Positions 14,393 to 19,453 of a stretch of DNA of 19,453 nucleotides are shown here, in pieces. A program made the position numbers and the translations under genes. The notes beneath the pieces were generated by a model. The model did no database searches, was not told the DNA's origin, and saw only the letters and a list, made by a program, of their open reading frames with translations. The DNA lies in contig JADFLZ010000007.1 of assembly GCA_022564135.1 (NCBI GenBank), forward strand, positions 1 to 19,453. Direction: 5' to 3'. The number at the start of each line of letters is the position of its first letter. Position 1 is the stretch's first letter. Origin of the DNA: Candidatus Zixiibacteriota bacterium. GTDB lineage: Bacteria > Zixibacteria > MSB-5A5 > GN15 > FEB-12.

Positions 14393-15421
14393 CTACTCCA
14401 AAAAACCTTTTTCTCTCATCCAGTCGTCATTAAAAACTTTGCTGATATATTTACTGCCGCTGTCAGGAAGAATGACGATCAGCGTCTGTCCTTCCTTCAT
14501 ATCTTTGGCATGTTTCAGCGCCGCCCAGACCGCGCCGCCGGACGAGCCGCCGGCAAATATGCCTTCGGTACGGGTCAGCTCCCGGCAGGTTAAAAAGCAG
14601 TCTTTGTCGGTAACCTGATAAACTTTGTCGATTACTGAAAAATCCATGGTGGGGCACATCATATCTTCGCCGATTCCCTCAACAAAATAAGTGTGCGGTT
14701 CTATCATGGTTTTATCTTTATGGTACTGGTAATAAACCGAGCCGATAGGGTCAACACCGACAATTTCGATTTCGGGCTTTTTCTCTTTTAACAATCTGGC
14801 TGTTCCCGAAAGTGTGCCGCCGGTGCCGATGCCACCGACTAAAGTGTCAAAATTGCCGCCGGTCTGCTGCCATATTTCCGGACCGGTCGAATGATAGTGG
14901 GCTTCGATATTATCCAGATTAAAGTACTGCCCTATAAAATATGAGCCGGGGTTTTCACGATGCAGTCTTTTACCTGTTTCGTAATAACTCTCCGGTGATT
15001 CAGCCGGTACGGCAGTAGGGCAAACATGAACTTCCCCGCCATAAGCCTTAAGTGTATCAATTTTCTCTTTTGACATCTTATCAGGAATAGTAAAGATTGC
15101 CTTAAAATCGTTGGCCGCCGCAAACATCGCCACCGCCGCCCCGGTATTGCCGGAAGTTGCCTCGACAATTGTCCCGCCCGGTTTTAAGTCCCCTCGGGCT
15201 ATTGCCTGATTCAAAATATAAACCGCCATCCTGTCTTTAATGGAACCCGACGGATTTAAAAATTCCGGTTTGACTAAGACCGTGGCTTTGATACCTCTGA
15301 CAGCGGTCATTCTTCGGAGCCTGATAAGCGGAATATCGCCAATCGCTTCGGTAATGTCTTTTAAGAAAAAATCCGATTTGTTATCCGAGGACGCAGTCAA
15401 TTTTTCTTCTTTTACCATCAT
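14393..15421 (-). CDS. Cysteine synthase / cystathionine beta-synthase (MccA-like)
   Basis: The 342-residue product is a fold-type II PLP enzyme. The PLP lysine is K62 in NPSGSIKDR, the substrate loop is EATSGNTG (87-94), and the phosphate cup is GGIGTGGT (195-202). A conserved GGSSGG block lies at 290-295. The stretch VEGIGEDMMCPTMDFSVID (247-264) resembles cystathionine beta-synthase more than plain O-acetylserine sulfhydrylase, but no regulatory CBS domains follow. The reaction is beta-replacement on an activated serine, using sulfide or homocysteine. It is the first gene of a pair with the gamma-lyase/synthase. Two ATG codons stand in a row at 15421 and 15418; the ribosome binding site is weak. 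A sigma-70 promoter and inverted-repeat operator candidate lie directly upstream. Confidence 0.85.
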   Translation of the reverse strand: MMVKEEKLTASSDNKSDFFLKDITEAIGDIPLIRLRRMTAVRGIKATVLVKPEFLNPSGSIKDRMAVYILNQAIARGDLKPGGTIVEATSGNTGAAVAMFAAANDFKAIFTIPDKMSKEKIDTLKAYGGEVHVCPTAVPAESPESYYETGKRLHRENPGSYFIGQYFNLDNIEAHYHSTGPEIWQQTGGNFDTLVGGIGTGGTLSGTARLLKEKKPEIEIVGVDPIGSVYYQYHKDKTMIEPHTYFVEGIGEDMMCPTMDFSVIDKVYQVTDKDCFLTCRELTRTEGIFAGGSSGGAVWAALKHAKDMKEGQTLIVILPDSGSKYISKVFNDDWMREKGFLE

Positions 15422-15431
15422 CTGTTATTTC

Positions 15432-15458
15432 TGGTCAATTTTTCTAATTGTTTGACCA
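15432..15458. promoter_or_regulatory. Candidate operator: TGGTCAA-N13-TTGACCA inverted repeat
   Basis: Perfect 7-base arms, TGGTCAA (15432-15438) and TTGACCA (15452-15458), flank 13 bases. The repeat begins at the edge of the -10 box of the cysteine-gene promoter and covers the expected transcription start. A bound protein would therefore block transcription. Further GTCAA or GGTCA copies lie in the shared upstream region at 15481, 15499, 15530 and 15548, and a reversed one in the -35 box at 15566. Confidence 0.5.
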
Positions 15459-15485
15459 TAATAGCTTAGAAGCCAATATTGTCAA
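15458..15485 (-). promoter_or_regulatory. Sigma-70 promoter of the cysteine synthase / gamma-lyase pair
   Basis: On the minus strand a consensus -35 TTGACA (15480-15485) is followed after 16 bases by TATTAT (15458-15463), one mismatch from consensus. Transcription would begin near 15451, about 30 nt before the ATG at 15421. Confidence 0.65.
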
Positions 15486-15565
15486 GATGTTTTAATTCGT
15501 CAAAAAAACTCCTGCGTCAGTCCGAAAAAGGTCAAAAAATAATGTTCTGGTCATTCAAAAAGTAA

Positions 15566-15594
15566 TTGACAAAATTTTAGTCAGATTATATAAA
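15566..15594 (+). promoter_or_regulatory. Sigma-70 promoter of the small zinc-finger-like gene
   Basis: TTGACA (15566-15571) and TATAAA (15589-15594) are separated by exactly 17 bases, close to ideal. The start would be near 15601, leaving a leader of about 120 nt before the ATG at 15721. The leader can form a hairpin, CTGCCG (15667-15672) with CGGCAG (15692-15697), strengthened by an inner GGT/ACC pairing, just ahead of the ribosome binding site. Confidence 0.75.
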
Positions 15595-15720
15595 ATAGCC
15601 GAAAACTATTGCTATTACTTGATATTTTTGTACAGAAATTTATTGGACTACAGAAAGCAGCCAATTCTGCCGGGTCTCAACACAACCCTGGCGGCAGGCC
15701 GAACTTTAGGAGGAGTCACT

Positions 15721-15888
15721 ATGAACTGTGCTTACTGTAAGGAAGCAATAAGCGGCAAACCGATTACACAGGAAGATATCAACTATTGTTCGCTGGAATG
15801 CGCCAATGCTGCGGTGGGTCATGTTGCTGAAGAAGAGGCCTCGTATTTTGAAGAACACGAGCTTGAAGGTCTTTACGAAGAAGAATAA
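15721..15888 (+). CDS. Small four-cysteine zinc-ribbon-like protein, 55 aa
   Basis: The start at 15721 is supported by a strong AGGAGG (15708-15713) seven bases upstream. A longer frame from a TTG at 15619 would include the leader hairpin and looks non-coding. The 55-residue product has CAYC at residues 3-6 and CSLEC at 23-27, a CxxC-N16-CxxxC arrangement typical of a small treble-clef or MYM/TRASH-like zinc site. A very acidic tail rich in Glu follows (EEEASYFEEHELEGLYEEE). I do not recognise a named family. It may be a metal-binding or protein-interaction module. Its promoter diverges from that of the cysteine genes and shares the GTCA-rich region with it, so co-regulation with sulfur metabolism is possible. 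It ends eight bases from the end of greA on the other strand. Confidence 0.7.
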   Translation: MNCAYCKEAISGKPITQEDINYCSLECANAAVGHVAEEEASYFEEHELEGLYEEE

Positions 15889-15896
15889 TAAAATAA

Positions 15897-16373
15897 TCAG
15901 TCGCGAGAAATTTTTACGATTTCATACTTAATGGTGCCGGCTGGTACCTTTATTTGAATCTTATCACCCACCTCTTTACCCAAAATAGCAGCCCCTACCG
16001 GTGACTGTATAGAAATAATGTCCTTGTCAACTTCGGCCTCATCGGGCGAAACCAGCTTATATATTATCTCTTCGCCATCGCTTAAATCTTTAACAGTCAC
16101 ATTGGCATAAAGGTAGGCTTTGTCATCAGGAATTTCCGAAGTATCTACTAACTGCACTCTGGAAAATCTAAACTCAATATCGCTTATCTTTCTTTCAAGA
16201 TGCACCTGAGCTTCTTTGGCAGCATGATACTCGGCATTTTCAGACAGATCGCCCAGCTCGCGGGTGCGCTTAATCTCGGCCACCAATTTGGGACGCTCTT
16301 CATATTTCAGGCGCTTTAGTTCTGCCTCAAGTTTTAGGAGCCCATCTTTAGACATGTAAATATGTTCGCTCAT
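15897..16373 (-). CDS. greA: Transcription elongation factor GreA
   Basis: The 158-residue length is exact for GreA, which enters the RNA polymerase secondary channel and stimulates cleavage of backtracked transcripts. The N-terminal coiled coil carries the basic and acidic tip in KRTRELGDLSENAEYHAAKEAQ, with the Asp and Glu (D42, E45) that coordinate the catalytic magnesium. The C-terminal FKBP-like domain shows SPVGAAILGKEVGDKI and the closing VPAGTIKYEIVKI. It is tail to tail with the small zinc-finger-like gene with only eight bases between, and no terminator is seen there. It lies 43 bases after the symporter gene, so it may be read from that transcript or from its own weak promoter. Confidence 0.95.
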   Translation of the reverse strand: MSEHIYMSKDGLLKLEAELKRLKYEERPKLVAEIKRTRELGDLSENAEYHAAKEAQVHLERKISDIEFRFSRVQLVDTSEIPDDKAYLYANVTVKDLSDGEEIIYKLVSPDEAEVDKDIISIQSPVGAAILGKEVGDKIQIKVPAGTIKYEIVKISRD

Positions 16374-16383
16374 AATTATTCCT

Positions 16384-16412
16384 AATATAATCTAACTTGT
16401 CTGCTCTGACAA
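16384..16412 (-). promoter_or_regulatory. greA: Possible promoter of greA
   Basis: TTGTCA (16407-16412) and TATATT (16384-16389) on the minus strand are 17 bases apart, each one mismatch from consensus. The predicted start near 16377 would leave only about four bases before the ATG at 16373 and would exclude the AGGA at 16380-16383. Either greA is nearly leaderless from here or the match is accidental. Confidence 0.35.
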
Positions 16413-16416
16413 CATG

Positions 16417-17799
16417 CTACTTGATACTCTTTTTTGAAAAAATCAAGAATATAATAATAGACAGGCTTAATCCGGGGAAAATTGGTTCTAATCCTAACCA
16501 GAATGAGCCGCTATCATTTATATATTTTGATAAGTACCAAACAAATGACAGACCAGCGCTGCAAATAATACTGACAAAAGCGAGTTTTGAAGGTAGCCGG
16601 CGCTGGCCCACAAACGAAAAGAAAACCGGCACCAGTAAAGCCGGTGCGCCGATAGACCCAAACAGGCGCCAGATATCCACCACCGACTTAAAAAACAAAG
16701 CCCAGCCAATAGACAGCACGGCTGAAATAATCAGACCGACTCTGCTGTAATAAATCAGATCTGAGTCTGAAAGTTTCTTTACTTTAGAGACTATGTCATA
16801 ACCGAATGTGGATGCTGCTAGAAACGAAAATGAATCGACTGTTGACATGACAGTCGACAAAAGTGCCACCGCAAACAGGCCCACCAGACCAGCCGGCAGC
16901 GTCTTAAGTGCCAGAGCCGGAAAAGAGGCGGCGGCGTTATCTAACTCAGGCAAGATAGCTCTGGCGTACAAACCACAAACTGTGGTCAAAAAGTCAAAAC
17001 CTATCCAGCAGACCACAGAAATAAGAATACCATTAAATGCTACCTTGGGTGTTTTGGCGGCGTAGCATCTTTGGTAAAACGACGGCTCTATCAAGGTTGT
17101 CAGGGCCAGCACGTACCAGGAAGCAATGTACCAGCCTGAATTACCGCCATGCCAGGTGAGATGAGTTTCGGGTAAGTTTGCCACCAGAAAATCAAAGCCG
17201 CCATATTGCAATATCAGGACAATCAGTAAACTGATAAAGCCGAGAAACATAAGTACGAATTGAAAAATATCAGTGATAACGACCGACCTGAAAGCTCCCA
17301 GATAAACATATACTAACGAAAACGCAGTGCCTGCCACCACGCCTCCCCAGAGAGGCCAGCCAAAAAATTCAGCACCAATCAGACCGAGCATCAGCACATA
17401 TGCCGCCGGTACTGTCATCATGAATAGAATGACTGCGCCGGCCACCGACGTTTTATTGTCGTAGACTCTGGCCAGCTGCTCCGGAATAGTAATCAGCTTT
17501 TTCTCTCGGGCTTTTTTTGAAAGAAAAAAGGCAAAGATTAATGCTGCCGCATAATACGGTACGCCAAAGACCAGCCAGTTGGAGACGCCGTACAAAAAAG
17601 TATATTCACCAACACCTAAAATACCGCCGTACCAGGTCGATACCAGAGTGGCCACAAAGGCCGGCAGAGTTAAGCGGCGGCCATCTAAAATAAAGTCAAC
17701 CGCTGTTCTGCCGCTGTTACCTCTCTGTCTGCTTTTTAGTCCCAGCCAGAGCAGCACTACCAGATAGCATACGACAATAAAATAATCAACAGCCTGCAT
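16417..17799 (-). CDS. Sodium:solute symporter (SSS family)
   Basis: The 460-residue product is almost wholly hydrophobic, with about 12 to 13 membrane helices, the usual size for the SSS family. It starts with the helix VDYFIVVCYLVVLLWLGLKS, then DFILDGRRLTLPAFVATLVSTWYGG (family wording around the first sodium-site helix). The later LLSTVMSTVDSFSFLAASTFGYDIV segment matches the conserved sodium-site Ser-Thr helix and the helix after it. SSS proteins import sugars, amino acids, nucleosides, vitamins or organic acids with sodium. The ATG is one base after the stop of a TonB-dependent receptor, so the two are translationally coupled and probably move the same substrate across both membranes. 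The substrate cannot be read from the sequence. Confidence 0.88.
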   Translation of the reverse strand: MQAVDYFIVVCYLVVLLWLGLKSRQRGNSGRTAVDFILDGRRLTLPAFVATLVSTWYGGILGVGEYTFLYGVSNWLVFGVPYYAAALIFAFFLSKKAREKKLITIPEQLARVYDNKTSVAGAVILFMMTVPAAYVLMLGLIGAEFFGWPLWGGVVAGTAFSLVYVYLGAFRSVVITDIFQFVLMFLGFISLLIVLILQYGGFDFLVANLPETHLTWHGGNSGWYIASWYVLALTTLIEPSFYQRCYAAKTPKVAFNGILISVVCWIGFDFLTTVCGLYARAILPELDNAAASFPALALKTLPAGLVGLFAVALLSTVMSTVDSFSFLAASTFGYDIVSKVKKLSDSDLIYYSRVGLIISAVLSIGWALFFKSVVDIWRLFGSIGAPALLVPVFFSFVGQRRLPSKLAFVSIICSAGLSFVWYLSKYINDSGSFWLGLEPIFPGLSLSIIIFLIFSKKSIK

Positions 17800-17800
17800 A

Positions 17801-19453
17801 TTAGAACAAAGTCAATTTCAGCTGCCCGAACCAGGAACGTTCCGAGGCTACATAATACTCAGCACCTCCGGTAATCGTGATCGGCGCTCCGGCGCCTGCA
17901 GCCGTGCCGTAGTTCCAGCCATAACCGGAAACTTCGTGCTTATTGTCAAAAAGATTGTTCACCACCCCTGTCAAGGTCAGGTTTCCCATCGTTAGAAAAT
18001 TCTTGAAAGTGTAGGAGGCCGTCAAAGCTGACTCGCTAAAGGCCCCTATCGCCAGCGAATCAAGATTGGCCAGCTCCAGTTGCTGCTCGCCAACTAAGCG
18101 AAAGCGGTAAGTCAGCCGCAAGGGGTCATGTTGATAGTCAAAAATTAAATTTCCGAGCAGTTCCGGAAAAGCCAGACCGGTAACATTTTCGAAAGCGACT
18201 ATCGTGTCGCCCAGATAATTAAACGAGGCGTCGTAAACCGGCAGTGTGCCTGTGAAGTCTTTGATGCGGTACCTATTATAAGAAAAGTTGGCGTCAATTT
18301 TGAAATCGTCACTGGTCTGGTAGCTTCCCTGAATTTCTACTCCGGTCCTGTAAGAACCACTGGCATTGACTGTAGTCAGCTGACCATTTGAAGGGTTGAT
18401 ACCACCGTAAGGAATAATTTCATCTGAGAAATTCATCCAGTAAAAATTCAGACCGGCTGAATATTTTTTGGTGTGGTAGTTTCCTCCCAGTTCAATATCA
18501 AAAACCTGCTCTGATTCAAATAGTGGCTTGCCAAAATTGTAAACCGTGTCACCGGAATTGCCTACTAAAGTTGTCAGCTCAATAGAAGGAAAGACATATC
18601 GATTTGAAGCGTCATAGACAGCAGCATCGGTTGGTGAACGTGACGCCAGGGCGATATTGGTATAGATATTTAAGCGTTTATTGGAATCATTTATCAGCTG
18701 ATAGTTGAATCCGAGTCTTGGTGAAAAAAACAGCCAGCTGAGCTGGTAGTCAAAACCGCGAAAAAGACCGATTTTGTCCTGATCAAAACTATATCTCTGA
18801 TATCGTAATTGAGCGGTTGCCTGCAGGCTTAATTTATCATTTAAATGGTAGAACTCTTCGCCATAAAACGAGGCAACTATCTTTTTACCATAATATTGAT
18901 AGTACTTAAGATCTGAGGAGGTCAGCAGCGAGAGATTGTTTCCCTTGGTAACTTCCCCCCAATGGTCAGACTCAAAAAAGTAAATCGAACCGCCGACCGA
19001 ATGTGTTCCGCGTTTATGTTTTATCTCAAGCCTCGGATTTAAGCCCAGCTGATATTTTGAAACCACCTGACGGACAACCAGATCTCCTCTTAAGTTGCCG
19101 CCAGCGGCACTGGTATCAATATTGAAGTCAGCGTAGAGAGTATCAATATAACGCTGCTCAAAAAATCCTTCACCCCGAATAAAATAGAGAGTGTTAAAGA
19201 GAGTAGTTCTGTCGTTAATTTTCCAGCTGTTGTGAAGATGATAATGAGGCTGATTAAAATTATCGGTTTCGTTCTTATATGACAGAGAATTGAAGCGGCG
19301 GTCTGTCTTAAGGGTCTGGCGGTCGACCCCTAAAAATGTCAGATGCAGTTTCATTGGTCCGCCAAAGATATACAACTCTGTGCTCATGTTCGGATCAAGG
19401 CGCGCTAAAGATAAATAGTAGGACCAGCTGTCGACCCAGCTGTCCCGGCGGTA
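17801..19453 (-). CDS. TonB-dependent outer-membrane receptor, C-terminal 550 residues (cut by the window edge)
   Basis: The frame is open to the right edge, so the ATG at 19387 is internal; about 22 further codons are visible upstream (YRRDSWVDSWSYYLSLARLD). The protein shows beta-barrel strand alternation throughout, with IYTNIALASRSPTDAAVYDA, ELGGNYHTKKYSAGLNFYWM, GVEIQGSYQTSDDFKIDANF and a near-terminal LTGVVNNLFDNKHEVSGYG followed by the final Phe (GQLKLTLF). This is the standard C-terminal layout of TonB-dependent receptors. The plug domain and TonB box lie outside the window. These barrels import siderophores, cobalamin, glycans or peptides using energy from TonB. The symporter starts one base after its stop. 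No visible motif identifies the ligand. Confidence 0.88.
   Translation of the reverse strand, partial: YRRDSWVDSWSYYLSLARLDPNMSTELYIFGGPMKLHLTFLGVDRQTLKTDRRFNSLSYKNETDNFNQPHYHLHNSWKINDRTTLFNTLYFIRGEGFFEQRYIDTLYADFNIDTSAAGGNLRGDLVVRQVVSKYQLGLNPRLEIKHKRGTHSVGGSIYFFESDHWGEVTKGNNLSLLTSSDLKYYQYYGKKIVASFYGEEFYHLNDKLSLQATAQLRYQRYSFDQDKIGLFRGFDYQLSWLFFSPRLGFNYQLINDSNKRLNIYTNIALASRSPTDAAVYDASNRYVFPSIELTTLVGNSGDTVYNFGKPLFESEQVFDIELGGNYHTKKYSAGLNFYWMNFSDEIIPYGGINPSNGQLTTVNASGSYRTGVEIQGSYQTSDDFKIDANFSYNRYRIKDFTGTLPVYDASFNYLGDTIVAFENVTGLAFPELLGNLIFDYQHDPLRLTYRFRLVGEQQLELANLDSLAIGAFSESALTASYTFKNFLTMGNLTLTGVVNNLFDNKHEVSGYGWNYGTAAGAGAPITITGGAEYYVASERSWFGQLKLTLF

Noticed and set aside
15619..15720. N-terminal extension of the small zinc-finger-like protein from a TTG codon
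   Set aside because: The stretch lies within the leader, contains a hairpin and a perfect ribosome binding site for the ATG at 15721, and its translation looks non-coding.

Overview
The window looks like accessory and housekeeping DNA from an uncultivated Gram-negative bacterium, probably of the FCB superphylum (Zixibacteria-, Calditrichota- or Marinimicrobia-like). The grounds are outer-membrane proteins (Wzi, FadL-like and TonB-dependent barrels), lipoprotein signals, a bacillithiol deacetylase and moderate GC. The taxonomic placement is inference. I saw no tRNA, rRNA, CRISPR array or insertion sequence.

Left end (1 to about 960) does not fit the rest. It is AT-richer and is a patchwork on the minus strand: a class II ribonucleotide reductase fragment running off the edge, the first 30 codons of a YchF-type GTPase, and the C-terminal half of a dual-specificity phosphatase. 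The phosphatase piece is fused in frame to a truncated thioredoxin-like (YyaL/DUF255) lipoprotein that does belong to the host genome. The foreign pieces look like Patescibacteria or DPANN sequence. An assembly or amplification chimera is the simplest reading.

About 2.1 to 9.0 kb (minus strand) is an exopolysaccharide locus. It holds a 788-residue SLBB outer-membrane export protein with its own terminator, then a 97-residue unknown, an aminotransferase-fold protein lacking the PLP lysine, a polyprenyl glycosylphosphotransferase split by one in-frame TAG, and a Wzi-like barrel. A 560-base region without genes follows, ending in a terminator-like hairpin next to a ribosome binding site.

9.6 to 12.5 kb (plus strand) is a two-gene unit: a FadL-like barrel, and a lipoprotein with an esterase fold in which the nucleophile serine is glycine. 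A strong terminator closes it.

12.5 to 15.9 kb concerns thiols. bshB1 (bacillithiol synthesis) converges on a cysteine synthase/cystathionine beta-synthase and cystathionine gamma-lyase/synthase pair. That pair has a good sigma-70 promoter and an inverted-repeat operator candidate. A 55-residue zinc-finger-like protein is divergent from it, and greA lies tail to tail with that gene.

16.4 kb to the right edge (minus strand) holds a TonB-dependent receptor, cut by the edge, and a sodium:solute symporter 1 base downstream. Together they suggest coupled outer- and inner-membrane import of one nutrient.
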